A stretch of 64,000 nucleotides of DNA from Vanessa cardui (Eukaryota; Arthropoda; Insecta; Lepidoptera; Nymphalidae): positions 10,682,001 to 10,746,000 of the forward strand of contig NC_061137.1 in the NCBI RefSeq assembly GCF_905220365.1, written 5' to 3'. Below the pieces are notes generated by a model. That model saw only the letters and a program-made list of their open reading frames with translations, was not told where the DNA came from and searched no databases. The translations under genes were made by a program, and so were the position numbers. This document shows positions 26,119-38,427 of this stretch, piece after piece. Each line of letters begins with the position of its first letter. Position 1 is the first letter of the stretch.

Positions 26119-27348
26119 TAGTAAACTCGTATGAAATGAAAGTATTTTGTCATCTATGCGATTTAATAACTACTCGTCCAATTGTGACGTCACATTTCAG
26201 ATTTGTTCTGGTCGGTATAATTATTTTTTGCTTGTTTGCTTTTCAATATAAACCTTTATTTGACGTACCATGCTGGGTTGCCAGTGTTTAAAAAAAGTAA
26301 ATTTGTTTGTGTCGCGTCCAAAGAGTTCCACTTCGTTGAGTCAAATAAAAAAAATAAAAAACGATAACAAGACTACATTACATCTGTTAAGAAAGTACCA
26401 GTACCTTTACTTAAGCAAAATGCCATAATTTGAGCATTACGTGACCTTACTTATAAATGCATTATATTAATCAGCATAAATTATCGATCAGACCGTATCT
26501 AGAACGCTTATACAATATTAATACAATTTAAAATCAATTCTAAGTATCTGTCATTACGTTTCAAATTCGAGTGTTATTGTTTTAATATCCGTATATGGTT
26601 AATCCATGGGAAATTAATCTTTATTCATATGTCAGTAAGATGTAAATTTAAATAATTAATCGCGAGTTGAGAACAGCGAAAGTGTACTCTCACTGCTGTC
26701 ACGGTCGAGATTTTGTTCGTATGACAATGGTTTTACATAAATATTGCATTCTAGATTACGATACGAAGACAAGATAAAGTGTTTTGTTGATAGAAAATTG
26801 AGGAAATTGCCTTTGTTACTTAATACAGGTCAATTTTGGGACAAATGTCGTCAAATTTCTATTCATATACCCATTGTTATTTCATTACATAAGACTATAC
26901 AAATTTATATTTATGAAATAATCTTTGGTAATCTGTGAACGCCCTTTAATGTTGCTATGTCAAAATAATAACATTTTTGTTAGGTTGGCCGTCAATACAA
27001 TCATTTTATGTACTCTTTTTGAATCGTTGCGTACCTGGCACGGGTAGGTACGTAGGATTTTTATGTAGTTGTGTTTTGTTTTTATTATTTACTTCTATTT
27101 CTTTATATGTGTGTATGTGTGAAAAGATTAGGCTCTATGAAGCTTGCGAGTACCTTAAAATATTATAGAAACTTAATATAAGCAGATAGCGTGATACGTT
27201 ACGGCTGGAGTCTGATAAGTGTGAGTAATGCTGCGTACAGATTGGTGAAATGTCACACAGCGTTAACATAAATACACTTTGTTTGAAATCATATACGAAC
27301 ACCGTCTTTAGTATTTATGTATGTGTGTGAGTAACACACATAAATGAA

Positions 27349-27380
27349 TATAAAAGGGTCACCTTACGCAAAGTGACAGT
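27349..27380 (+). promoter_or_regulatory. Possible TATA plus initiator core promoter
   Basis: TATAAAAG at 27349-27356 and ACAGTTCG with its A about 29 bases downstream (27378) have insect core-promoter spacing. A TGTGTGT / ACACACA inverted repeat precedes the TATA. No open frame or recognisable exon follows, so it may be chance or drive a non-coding RNA. Confidence 0.2.
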
Positions 27381-27832
27381 TCGTAAAGCCGATTCTATTG
27401 GTGGGAATATTAAAAATAAATAAACATTGACATTGAATTCTTATATAAGTTGTCTGTGGTTTTCATCAAATTGTGATTTGCTTGCCCGCGAAGTTGTTAA
27501 CGTTCTATTGAAAGTAAAATTAAGTAAGTAGTTAAGTGGAATAGCGTTGTATAAAATAATGATATTTTCATTATCAATCATGCTTGTGGCGTGTTCTATA
27601 GAGCTGTAAATTGTAATACTATGTCCATGTATATAATTACATAACAATATATAATACTAGACGATTTTTGTGCCAAATTACATTATAATCGATTAAGTAG
27701 TTTTACCGTGGGAGCACATACAGACCAAGTTACTTTCTATTATTATATTCGTAATTACTTTGAATGTTTGTGTCGAAAGTCATGGGTCTTACGTCGAGTA
27801 CGGGAGCAAGATAGATTTAAATGCATAACTTA

Positions 27833-28116
27833 ACTAGCGGCACGTCCCGGCTTCGCACGGGTGGACATAACATTTTTTATATTTTTACCTTTTATTTAAT
27901 TTTTCTGTTGCTTTTTTCCGTCATTTTTAACAATTGTCGCTCTATTTCAACTTATTTACATCAAAACCCTAATAAATGATACCTACACCTTCCTCATGAA
28001 TCCCTATGTGTATTAGTGAAAACCGCTTGAAAATTCGTTCAGTAGTTCTGGAGTTTATATTGAACATATATACACACAGACGCAGCCGGGGTATTGTTTT
28101 ATAATATGTAGTGATA
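27833..28116 (-). mobile_element. Helitron-like element, related to type E
   Basis: Begins ACTAGCGGCACGTCCCGGCT TCGCACGGGTG on the + strand (reverse of the 3' end), and finishes at ATAATATGTAGTGATAA. The middle contains CGTTCAGTAGTTCTGGAGT, as in other lepidopteran non-autonomous copies. Confidence 0.62.
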
Positions 28117-29193
28117 ATACGTTTCTCCAGTCTGTACGCGGCCTTATATGTTCAACGCGTATACAATGCTCAGTCGTGAACTCGTGATACACTTTCATTC
28201 GCAGTGAAGAAGTCTCATGTCATGATAGTATCGATATTAAATGTAAATTCAAAGCGAAACGTATGTGCTCGGAACGGCGCATCGACCTTGTGACGTCACG
28301 AGAGATCTGTCAAAAAGTCGACAATATTGTAGCACGAAGAGCGGCGAACAGCCAAGCGCTATTCTGTATGAATAAAATCGAAATTACTATGAAATATATA
28401 CTTTAAAAAAAATTAAGAAATTCAAATAAAATTATCGTATCATCGTAATTAAGTGATATTTCACGAGTGAGATACGAAGTGACTTCTCATAGAATAGCTC
28501 TTGTATACAATCATATCTTTTAGTCAAATTTTCACTTTGTATTTTTCTGTAATGTTTTAATTATTGTCCGAACAACTTTATCATTGGTCGTGGAAGCTAA
28601 AATATTCTTCAACCATCATACATTTCTAAGCTGATTAAAACTATTTATCTCAGTTTAAGTAGTTCATGCAGTTTTAGTATTTAATTAAAGATTATGTGGT
28701 GATAGTCGCAGTTTAAAATTAATGTTTAGGAAAGTTTTGGAAACTCTACGCTTTACAGCTTAGGAGTCAACTTTATTGTATGTTCGTATTAAAGTAACAG
28801 TCTGTGAATATTCTATTGTTAGGCAAATACCTCCTATAAACTCGAGGAGTAGAGAGGTTTCCTTTAGCTGTTCCTTTAGTAAACTAGAATTCTTCTTGGT
28901 ACTATTTCATCCGTGTAAATGATAAACTTATTGTGTCCGTAAAAAGTGGTTAGGATTACTTTATACTCGAATAAATGTTTAATAAAATTCCACAGACATT
29001 TTTAACTTTGCCGTTTGATAAATTTAAATCATTTGTAAAAAATACATTTGTAAAGAAGGTATATTATTCAATGCAAGATTACACAGACGATAGATAAGCG
29101 AGGAATTAATACTTGTTGACTTCCAGGGCTGATATATTACATGCATACATAATTGTAATTAACTAACATTACTGTTTTTTAAATGTTGAAAAA
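28117..29193. other. Non-coding DNA with a possible old repeat
   Basis: 28190-28540 is GC-richer and ends in CACGAGTGAGATACGAAGTG ACTTCTCATAGAATAG, a motif shared with 22430-22500 and, reversed, 665-715. No coding. Confidence 0.35.
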
Positions 29194-29310
29194 GAGTAAC
29201 TTCTGACTTGCTGGTTCTTCTCGGTAGAATCTACTTTCCGCACTGGTGGTAGCTACACTTAACAAAAAAAAAAGTTAAATGACGATTCAAAAGTGCTTGT
29301 AAAAGGTTAC
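29194..29310 (-). mobile_element. LINE/SINE 3' tail (family H), copy 1
   Basis: Reverse complement of the block at 32608: GGTTCTTCTCGGTAGAATCT, GGTGGTAGCTAC and CGATTCAAAAGTGCTTGTAA are in reverse order. Confidence 0.65.
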
Positions 29311-29659
29311 TGTAAAAGTATATTTTGATTTTATTGTTTTGTATGCCTTTCTATTCACGTTTATCATTTATGAGTTAAAACAATGTGTTTTTTTTATTAT
29401 AAGCTAAAATTTCTGGCATAATACTATCATCATATGTCGCAACTTGATTTGTGTTGATTTCAATCAAGCCTATCCTATTGTAGCTTCTGTAGTTGGGATG
29501 CAGATAATTATTGCAATTTAGTATATCATTAGCGACAGGCATTTGTAGTGGAGCTCTCCATTATCGCCTGATATGTTATAAACGTCATAATAATGCAATG
29601 ATTAATTAGTGTTATAATTAATGAACTTAATATATTTTAAAACCTATTTAATGTAATTG

Positions 29660-29809
29660 GAAGAAGTAACAGATGGGATACCTGATGGTAAGTGGTCATT
29701 ATCGCCCATAGATATTGTCACTGTAAGAAATATCAATCATTCCTTATATTACCTACACCAATGTGCGACCAATCTTGGGAACTAAGATGTTATGGAATAT
29801 TATCCCTAT
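29660..29809 (-). repeat. Family B repeat, 3' half
   Basis: Reverse complement of the A-tail-proximal half, up to the AACTAAGATGTTATG motif, where a family A SINE begins. Confidence 0.75.
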
Positions 29810-30103
29810 ACAACAACAAAACAGCCTGTAAATTCCCACCGCTGGGCTAAAGGCCTCCTCTCCCTTTAAGGTTTGGAACATATTCCACCACGCTGTGCCA
29901 ATGCGGGTTGGTAGAATACACCTGTCAGAATTTCTATGAAATATGTAACATGCAGGTTTCCTCACGATGTTTTCCTTCACCGCTGAGTACGAGATGAATT
30001 ATAAAGACAAATTAAGTACATGAATCAGCGGTGCTTGCCTGGGTTTGAACCCGCAATCATCGGTTAAGATGCACGCGTTCTAACCACTGGGCCATCTCTG
30101 CTC
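29810..30103 (-). mobile_element. SINE family A, copy beside a family B fragment
   Basis: Near full length, with a short deletion in the GGAGAAGG part. Its left side abuts a minus-strand family B fragment (29660-29809), so it probably inserted in that repeat. Confidence 0.85.
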
Positions 30104-30177
30104 ATATATCTATTAAATACAATAATGCTAATTCTTGGTGTTTGAAGTATAATGTCTGATGAGTTGGTGGTACCTAA

Positions 30178-30414
30178 AATTCGACGCTATTCGTCGCTGT
30201 AGATTCACACGTCACAGAAAGCAAGTGCATGTACATCGACGCGTCAAATTGACGAATATATTAGGTCATATGATATTACAAGTTATTACGTTTGTGCAAA
30301 GATCATATTCGCGTGAGAAATAAATATTGATAATTTGGGATAGCGTACTTAATTCGGATGTGATCGGTTTTACGAATTTTGCCGATGCGACATCTAAGTT
30401 GTGTCGTACTATAA
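30178..30414. mobile_element. MITE-like element, copy 2 (left end missing)
   Basis: Matches copy 1 from CGACGCTATTCGTCGCT to GTGTCGTACTATA; the left terminal repeat is absent. Confidence 0.7.
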
Positions 30415-31310
30415 ATATTTATAATATGATTATAATTTTTAAATTTATTAATAAACTGGAATTCCTTTTTTAAAACTGAGCATGTTTTTTTTTTCTATTT
30501 TTAAACCGAATAGAGAATGCTTTCGTCTATTTATTCTATACCGACGATGTGAACAGAAATGGTTTAAAATTGTTTGGCTCGTATTATATTTTCTAACTTT
30601 TATATGATTATATTAAGTGAATGTGATATTCAAATTGTTGGTAAACATTTCTATTGCTTATTTCATTCGCATTAATATTAAAGCGCTGTACTGACCGTAA
30701 AATAATTAAATTTTGTTATTCTTGGATTCAACTCTTTTGTTTTAATAAACATATTACTCGATACCTATGTTTCTGTTTATTTATTTTGTGTTAAAATTCA
30801 ATTATAATTTTCCGTATTTTATTTATGAATGAATAAATTTTAACAAACATATTGATAAAAGTAAATGTTTTTATTATTTTTCATTTTTTTTTATTAAAAA
30901 AAATATTGCAATAATAAATTAAATTAGATTTTAGTTCATATATGAAGTTTCCTGATCTAATTTATTTACAAAGAAAATAATAAAAAAATTGGTTATTGCC
31001 TATATGTACCTATGAAAAAAAAATACATACAATATATAAATTAATACAATAATACTCGTTCAGTAACAGTATATGAAGAAATACGTTTTGTGGAAGCATA
31101 ATTCTTTGGTTTAAAACCATAAGGTCATAATTATATAACTTTTATACTATGATTTCCTGATCTATCGATAATATTATGCAAGATCATTTGTATAATGCTA
31201 AAGTTTGCTTGTGTGACTACAGAAATTTAACATAGTGAAAAGGAACTCAGTAACAACAGTTTGAAGCTTTACTGGTCCAGAAACATGTAGAATCTATGTA
31301 CATACATAAA

Positions 31311-31532
31311 TATACATTGGACAACATCACATACATTACTCTGATCCCAATTTAAGTAGCTAAAGCACTTGTGTTATGGAAAATCAGAAGTAATGACGGT
31401 CTCACAAACACCCAGACTCAAGAGAACGTAGAAAACTAATGAACTTTTTCTACATCGACTCGGCCGGGAATCGAACCCGGGACCTCCGAGTGGCGTACCC
31501 ATGAAACACACCACTCGAACACGGAGATCGTC
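31311..31532 (-). mobile_element. SINE family C, copy 4
   Basis: Minus-strand copy with an intact B box and a shortened head: ten or more bases are missing between GGGTACGCCACTC and the A-box region. Confidence 0.8.
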
Positions 31533-32179
31533 ATAACTTGTAGCCGCTGGGATAACGGGGCTTATTTTTTCTACGTAACTCTGACGCAAACGTGTTTACC
31601 TCTGTAATATTTTACATGCAGAAGTTTTTTTTATTACACTGCCGGATTTAATTACGTCCATTACATAAAGTCATTACAATATTAACTGACTTAACGACGT
31701 AGGTACGCTGTTTGACAGTAACGGCGTATAATGGAATATATTTGGAAAGGTCAGTTACGTACTTTTTTAATTAGGTTTTTCGACATCAGTGTTCATTTGT
31801 TTATGTGAAGTCAGATCACAATAATGTGTATATATATTATAAAACAAATGAATAAGTATTTAATTGAATGGGTGTCTGTCGTGGTCTTAAAACATTGTGA
31901 GAAAACCTGCATATGTGTCCATCAAACCGCATTAGAATCGCGTGGTTGAATTAACTTAAAGCGTCTCTTAAAAAGAGACGATTCCAGGGGTCATTTAAAT
32001 ACTGGTCTTAATAATTTTATGCTACAATATATATTCTATGTAATTATCGCTCTCGTGAGAAGAGTTTCTAGTTGTTGTTTACAGGTGTTATTGATAAAAC
32101 GACCCTCAACTAATGTGCTATTCTAGGCACAAAGGGTTGAGGATCTATTGCTTTGCCAAATTGTATTCAGATCCGTTCA

Positions 32180-32605
32180 TTCGTTCTGCAATGATTGCCA
32201 TGATATTCCTATGTCATTATGGAATAAGAGATACTGCACTCAGTCTTCTGATTTCGTACCTAAGCCGTCGGGTTCAGAAGGTTTATGTAAATGGAAAGAG
32301 ATCTCACGGAGCTTCAGTTACTGTGGGGGTCCCTCAAGGATCAATTCTTGATCCATTTTACTTCCTCGTTTATATAAATGACCTTCCACATCTCTTAGGC
32401 GATAAGCTCGAGATAGTGTTGTTTGCTGGTGATACTTGTTTAATTTTTAAAATAAAAATACATCTTTCAATATATGACGACGTGAACAATGCTCTCTCTC
32501 AAAATGGTACATTGCGTAAGTGTTAATAATGTACTGTTGAATAGTAAAAAGCCAAAATGTGTTAAATTCACTACTCCTAATATAAGATGCGTCAAAACAA
32601 ACGCA
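32180..32605 (+). pseudogene. Broken reverse transcriptase fragment of a non-LTR retrotransposon
   Basis: A frame open over 32113-32526 carries an RT palm region: YLSRRVQKVYVNG, then GVPQGSILDPF, YINDLP and FAGD. In active LINEs the last motif is FADD, so a catalytic Asp is replaced by Gly, and the LGP of the preceding motif is LDP. Both ends are frameshifted: the upstream part continues in another frame near 32180-32220, and sequence like LLNSKKPKCVKF continues in a shifted frame at about 32530-32600. It resembles Jockey-like LINEs of Lepidoptera, but the clade is a guess. No endonuclease is attached. A LINE-tail repeat follows at 32608. It is a dead remnant. Confidence 0.85.
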
Positions 32606-32607
32606 CT

Positions 32608-32740
32608 TTTAAAATCAAATCAATTTATTCAAGTTAACTTTACAATGAAGCGTTTTTGAATCGTCAATAATTAAATACTACCACCGTTTCGGAGCGCAGC
32701 TTCTAGCGAGAAGAAAGGGCAAGAAACTCGCATAGTTGCA
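32608..32740 (+). mobile_element. LINE/SINE 3' tail (family H), copy 2
   Basis: TTTTAAAATCAAATCAATTT ATTCAAGT, TTTTGAATCGTCAATAATT, ACTACCACCGTTTCGGAGCG and AGGGCAAGAAACTCG. It directly follows the RT fragment but may be a separate insertion. Confidence 0.65.
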
Positions 32741-33354
32741 AGCATTAGATGGGGAAGCATTAGATGTTTTAGCAATAGAGTTTCTTGGTATTACATAGAC
32801 TTTTGGCTGTTGTAGTTACGGTTCGCCTAGTTTATTCCAGTAATTCCACAGTTAAATATTCAGTCAGACATTAAGGTGAATGATATAATTACATATATAT
32901 TATATTATAAATTATAAACAAATTAATTATTTTATCATGAGAATGTAACAAAGCCATAAAAGATCAACACGTATTATCCAAAAACGGAAGGAGACAATCA
33001 AAACGACCACAGAGAAAAAAAGTTACACAGAATTGCTCTTGTAAACAAAAATCTGATACTTTTGTTCTTTAAATGGACCTCCTTTTGCTCGTATTTGTAT
33101 ATCAACCCTTCTTTACTCTGTATTAGTAATTTATGACCTCATTTAAGACTTAATAACAGTATGAGGACCATTGTGAATAAATTTAGGTATATCTTGAAAT
33201 GTAAGGGTTAATTGATATTGGGAATTGCCTTTCCTAAATATATGATCGCCTTTTTACCCACTTCAACTTATATATATGCCAGTCTTAAGATGATACGCTT
33301 TTAGAAATATATTTAGCCAGTTTTGGCTTTAATGGATGTACTTTATATATCAAT

Positions 33355-33970
33355 AAAAATTTTAACAAAAAGAAAAACCGACTTCAAACAAAACACTATT
33401 TTAAAACAAATGAAAATGCACGAAAAAAGTATGTTGAATACGCAATTATTTTTATTACTTATAAAAATAATTGCGTATTCAACATACTTTTTAGAGTCTT
33501 CCTAAGTTAAATGAAATGAAAAATATTAGACTACTTAAAAGTCGATTAACGATTATATCATGTAGTTATAGTTACTGGTATATTTGGAGCCGGTGTCAGC
33601 CACGGTGCCCTTGCCCCAACAATCAAAAGATAGAAGCGATACGAGCCCCTTGATTGATCCAGTATATTATTGTATAAAAGGTAATTTGTAAAAAACATAT
33701 TTGTTAAAGTATTCTCGTATTGTTTTTTGATAGATATACTGTAGGGTTTTATTGGCTGACACCGACTCCAAATATAACAATAATTATAACTACATGATAT
33801 AATCGTTAATCGACTTTTAAGTAGTCTAATATTTTTCATTTCATTTAACTTAGGAAGACTCTAAAAAGTATGTTGAATACGCAATTATTTTTATTACTTT
33901 TTCGTGCATATTCATTTGTTTTAAAATAGTGTTTTGTTTGAAGTCGGTTTTTCTTTTTGTTAAAATTTTT
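33355..33970. repeat. Foldback element, copy 2
   Basis: Left arm 33355-33597, lengthened to 243 bp by the local inverted duplication; right arm 33758-33970. Confidence 0.82.
33424..33492. repeat. Perfect palindrome: 32-bp arms, 5-bp loop
   Basis: 33424-33455 and 33461-33492 around TACTT, inside the left arm of foldback copy 2. The corresponding place in copy 1 (about 11868-11910) has a single copy. Confidence 0.9.
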
Positions 33971-34323
33971 ATTTATTTTTTGATTTTAAGTGAAGCTGAT
34001 GTTGACTAACTAATTTTTTTAACATGGATAGATTAAGCGTTCCATTTATATGAGTCAGAAACTACTTCGAGGACAATTTCAAAGGAAACTTGCGAATAAA
34101 GCAAAAATAGACTTTCGAAAATGCGGATTTAATACGTCACGCGGCGTAAACTACAAGGATCCCTTGAAAGAGCTGTAATCGAACTCAGCAAAAAAACTTT
34201 GTAAAAGACCAACTATATTTCGTACATCATATGACATCACATCACATACACAAAATTTGATTAAAGATAGTAAGAAATTCTGCCCCATATCGCACCCTAA
34301 CTGCGAGCCGTATAGGAGTTCCA

Positions 34324-34514
34324 TCACTACATAGTATAAAACAAAGTCGCTTTCTCTATCCCTATATCTTTAAATCTACGCAACGGATTTTGATGCGGTT
34401 TTTTTTAAAAATTAGTGTGATTCAAGTTTGCGATGTGATGTCGTAAATAAACAAATTCTGTAGTATATTTAGTATCAGTATTGCACCCGTGCGAAGCCGG
34501 GGTGGGTAGCTAAT
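34324..34514 (+). mobile_element. Helitron-like element, type E, shortened
   Basis: As the copy at 12732 but with the internal deletion; the terminal CTAGT has become CTAAT. Confidence 0.62.
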
Positions 34515-34967
34515 TGATTATATTATTCGACTATGATAATTACATAAACATAACCACAGTACGAAAGGTGACTCAAATATCCAAATAACCTATAAATAAA
34601 AGATTCGACTGAGTATCGCTAACGTGCTCCTCAGAATTGTTCCGTTCCCTTCCGTTCCGTTACTTTGTCATGGATCCTGTGCTCAGAACCTTACCAAACT
34701 TTCACCAAATTGCCCTTGAAGTATATATTTTATAATAAAAAAAGAATTATCAAAATTGGTTGACGTGATTTTCAGTTATTCACCTATTTGTCGCGCATAT
34801 ACATAATACAAATTTAAGACTTATGTCGTTTTCATATGGATACCATCATCGGAAAAAAATAAAAAAAAATGGGACCCCACGGGAAGCACTACCTTTCAAA
34901 CAAAAAAAAAATAATCAAAATCGGTCCATCCAGTGAAAAGTTATGAGGTAACAAACATAAAAAAAAA

Positions 34968-35003
34968 AAAAAATAAATAATAATAATAATAATACATATT
35001 GCA
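34968..35003. repeat. AAT microsatellite
   Basis: A-run followed by (AAT)n at the right edge of composite copy 2, likely grown from its A tail. Confidence 0.75.
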
Positions 35004-35889
35004 ATGCTTCCAAGTGAAGTACAGCCTTCACACGTGATAGTACATACTAAGGCTTCCTCTCCTTTGTATGATAGGGTTCTCCGTTTTAGTAGTCCTTTTA
35101 AATAATTTAGTAAAAAGGACGACTATGGACTACACCATGCTAAAAAAAATATTTTAAAATAACAAGTATTTGAAATAAGTCAGCACTACCGTATAAATAA
35201 TTCGGCTTTATAATATTCTTATTTACCGGAAGTGAAAAGAAACAATCAACAATAATTTCTGAAAATGAATAATAATTAATAAGAAAAAAAACTAAAATCA
35301 TAAATTTTGTACGACTAAGAATACTATGTCGGGAGCAGCCAAACTTCGCGCCATAAATTAAACCCAAGCCTCTGTGACAGGTGATCTTTTTTTTTAATGT
35401 TTTTGCGCTTCAAGGCATCAATGCATTGAGCGGTAAAAATATTAATTAGATAGGTATAGATATATAAATTACAATGACAAATATGTTTAACATCATAATG
35501 AGTTATGCCAATAAATGACGGTTTTTGTACTATTGTATTTTATAGGCGATTTTGAAATTCAATTCGAATTTTATAAAGAAGAAAAATTCTTAAATCAACA
35601 GCTGAATTCAAACATGGAATGTCGTGCTAACGAAATACCTATAGTCTTAATCATATACCTAGAGGTCGATGAACTAGAATGACCTTCAAATCATCTGGAC
35701 GGATCTGACAGCATATAGACAGGTAATTAGTGCCGACTTTCACGGTTATCAGTTCTTAGATATAATTCTTAAATAATATATCGACCTACCCAGTAATTGC
35801 AGTTAGTCAGTCTACCTATTGTCAATAAACGGTTGTAAAAACCGTACTTTTTAGGTATTAGATGAAACATCTAATTTATGTTGTATCGT

Positions 35890-36076
35890 TTTCGCGAGTT
35901 TTGGGTTAGGTAACCTATGTTCTTTCTTGGGATTCGAGCTGATTTCATAGCAAATTGCAACAAATTTGGTCGATATATATATATATATTTCTTTTTTTTT
36001 CTTAAAACCGTAGAGTATCAGACAAACAAACAGTAGTACATAAATATGAACAGAGTTACTATCGCATATATAATAT
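35890..36076 (-). mobile_element. Helitron-like fragment
   Basis: Reverse-strand copy ending at CGCATATATAATATTAGTAT on the + strand, with CCTATGTTCTTTCTTGGGAT upstream; an (AT)n run interrupts it. Confidence 0.5.
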
Positions 36077-36661
36077 TAGTATACATTTCCGAAATAACTC
36101 GTTTAAATATTAAAGCTATCTTGGCAATTTTTGTCTAAGGAATATTTGTACGTCGATTATTTTAGTGGGCACATAAATTATACAAATATTTTTATAGTTT
36201 ATGCCACTTCAAATTTACATCGTTCGATCACGAACCAGATGCTCTCAGCAATTCGAGTTTAAGCTGAAATCTGAACAAGACATTACCACTAAAAAAGTGT
36301 CATATAAATTTACACGTGATAATTAATATCCTGATGTTTATTTTTTGTAACTACATTAGTATATTCTCCTATAAAAGAGTTTTACGTCATTTATATTCAA
36401 TTTATAGTTTAAAAGTCTTTAGTTGTGATAACCAGGCACAGATTATATACCGACTTCTGGTTTATTAGCGGGTATTCCGGTCCTAGTGTACACTTTACAA
36501 AGCACACATTATATCGCCAATATCACGTTAGAGATTTATTATAATAAATCGATTTTACATATCATAATGACAGTTACGTTTTTTTAAATTCGGTATTGAT
36601 TTTGAAGTTTTTTTTTTATGACAGCCAATGTTTTGTGCGTGTGTATTTAAAATATATTTCA

Positions 36662-36876
36662 ACTAGCAAGACGCCCCGGCTTCGCACGGATGACATGATA
36701 TAACATCACAGTAGAGACTGTATTATATATAAAAACCTTCCTCTCGAATTACTATCTATTAAAATTAAATCTATTAAAAAAAACCATCAAAATAGGTAGC
36801 GTAGTTTTAAAGATTTAAGTATACAAAGGTATATAGGGACAGAAAAAGCGACTCTGTTTTATATTATGTAGTGATG
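36662..36876 (-). mobile_element. Helitron-like element, type E
   Basis: ACTAGCAAGACGCCCCGGCT at the left end and GTTTTATATTATGTAGTGATG at the right (split by one or two bases from the consensus). 215 bp, no coding. Confidence 0.65.
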
Positions 36877-37194
36877 TTAAGTTCAAGGCCTTCAATTGAA
36901 GAGGCTTATAAAATTAGCATAATTGCCTAAATCGAGCGACAACCAATAGTAAACTCTACATTATAAATGTAGGCAAACCTTTTTTTATGATTGTGAAATG
37001 AATGAATTACTGAATATATAAGACGCCTAATAGCATATTAAAAATAATATCTATTTCTGTCCGAAACGTTGAAAACGAGTCAGTTTTTTTTTTATTCTTG
37101 AAATCTATTGTATTAAATTAAATATTATGAAATCTTATATAAAAATGTTACGTAATGTTTCTTACTAAAAACTCAAGCTTGTTTTATATTATTT

Positions 37195-37279
37195 CATCGA
37201 ATTCGTTTTAGTCGTTTAGCCGTGACAGAGCAAAACAAAAACAGACAGTTACTTTCGCATTTATAATATTAGTGTAGAT
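37195..37279 (-). mobile_element. Helitron-like 5' end fragment
   Basis: TTACTTTCGCATTTATAATA TTAGTG is the reverse of the type F start; only about 85 bp remain. Confidence 0.5.
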
Positions 37280-37515
37280 GGATATTTCATTACTAAAGAC
37301 TCTATGAATAATCTACTCTGGATATCCTATCTGCTAATGGATGCTAATTGTTTTAAATGTTATTCCAAAGCGTCCCGATAAATATTTTTAAGGTCAAATA
37401 TTAGTACATATGAAATGTACTGTAATTTATACTTCTTAAAAAAGTTTTGTGCCTCGTTACTCAAAAGCGATCGTTTACCTGAAATTACTAATTACAATCA
37501 TATCAGTATTTATAT

Positions 37516-37875
37516 ATTACGCGACCCGACTCGGCTTTGCATACTAAATATAGTAGAGAACGTCTAAATTATCAGTGTTTCTTTACTTTGATGTATGAAC
37601 CTTCAAAAAAAGAGCGTACTCTTTCCTTAACGGCCGGCAACGCACCCGAGAGCCCCCCAGTGTTGCAGATGTCCATGGGCGGTGGTGATCGCTTTCCATC
37701 AGATGAGCCTCCTGCTCGTTTGCCCCCTATAACATAAAAAAACTATATTGTCCACGTATTATATACTTAAACCTTCCTCTCGAATCACTCAAAATTTTGT
37801 TGCGCAATTTTAAAGATTTAAGCATACATAGGGACAAACAGCGGCGTACGACTTTTTTTATGCTATGTAATGTAA
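37516..37875 (-). mobile_element. Helitron-like element, type E, split by a retroelement tail
   Basis: Left part 37516-37585 (GACCCGACTCGGCTTTGCAT) and right part 37742-37875 (ATTGTCCACGTATTATATAC) would be continuous without 37586-37741. Confidence 0.62.
37586..37741 (+). mobile_element. 3' tail of a non-LTR retroelement or SINE inside a Helitron-like copy
   Basis: GGCCGGCAACGCACCCGAGA, GTCCATGGGCGGTGGTGATC and CTGCTCGTTTGCCCCCTATA, then an A7 tail. A GC-richer sequence than its surroundings and typical of lepidopteran LINE/SINE tails. Confidence 0.65.
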
Positions 37876-37942
37876 AGTAATGATGATGATGATAGAGAAA
37901 AAGATTATTTTTTGAAAATAAGCCTAACACGCTGTTACTCAA

Positions 37943-38171
37943 GAGCCGAGATGGCCCAGTTGTTAGAAGGCATGCATCTTAAATAATGATTGCGGGTACA
38001 AACTCAGGCGAGCACTACTGAATATCATGTGCTTAATTTGTGTCTATAATTCGACTCGTGTTCGGAGCAATACACATGTGTCTAATGGCATAGAAATTCC
38101 ACCAACCCGCATTGGAACAAAGTGGTGGAATATGTTCCAAACCGTAGTGGGAAATTTATAGATTGTTGTTG
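37943..38171 (+). mobile_element. SINE family A, plus-strand copy
   Basis: Starts GAGCCGAGATGGCCCAG and ends at a TTG-rich tail. Internal deletions make it about 230 bp; B box partly changed (GCGGGTACAAACTC). Confidence 0.8.
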
Positions 38172-38427
38172 CATGCTGTTACTGTAGGCTTAAATACTAG
38201 ACGGACGGAAGTGTGTAAATATTCATATTAGATGTTTTCCTTTATGTCAACGTTTTGAAGCCACTTAATTACGTTCGACTACGTTGATCGTAAACCAGAA
38301 ACCGGTCGACGATTCTATCTCTCTAATTATGTTAGCGAGTCATGAAACATGAACGCAAGCGATTTGAAAAATTTAATTAAATACTTTTTTTATTTATTTC
38401 TATATAATTTCTATTTCGTATTTCGAA

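Larger units (their letters stand above)
33355..34973. repeat. Second copy of the 1.6 kb composite repeat
   Basis: Same orientation and order as 11801-13440 and highly similar. Differences: an extra about 30-bp local inversion in the left foldback arm (33424-33492), and loss of about 67 bases in the Helitron-like part near 34430 between AAG microhomologies. It ends in an A-run and an AAT microsatellite instead of the GAAGTCGGTT piece. Confidence 0.85.

Noticed and set aside
37537..37737. 66-codon frame ending in a proline-rich stretch
   Set aside because: It is read across the border of a Helitron-like element and the retroelement tail inserted in it.
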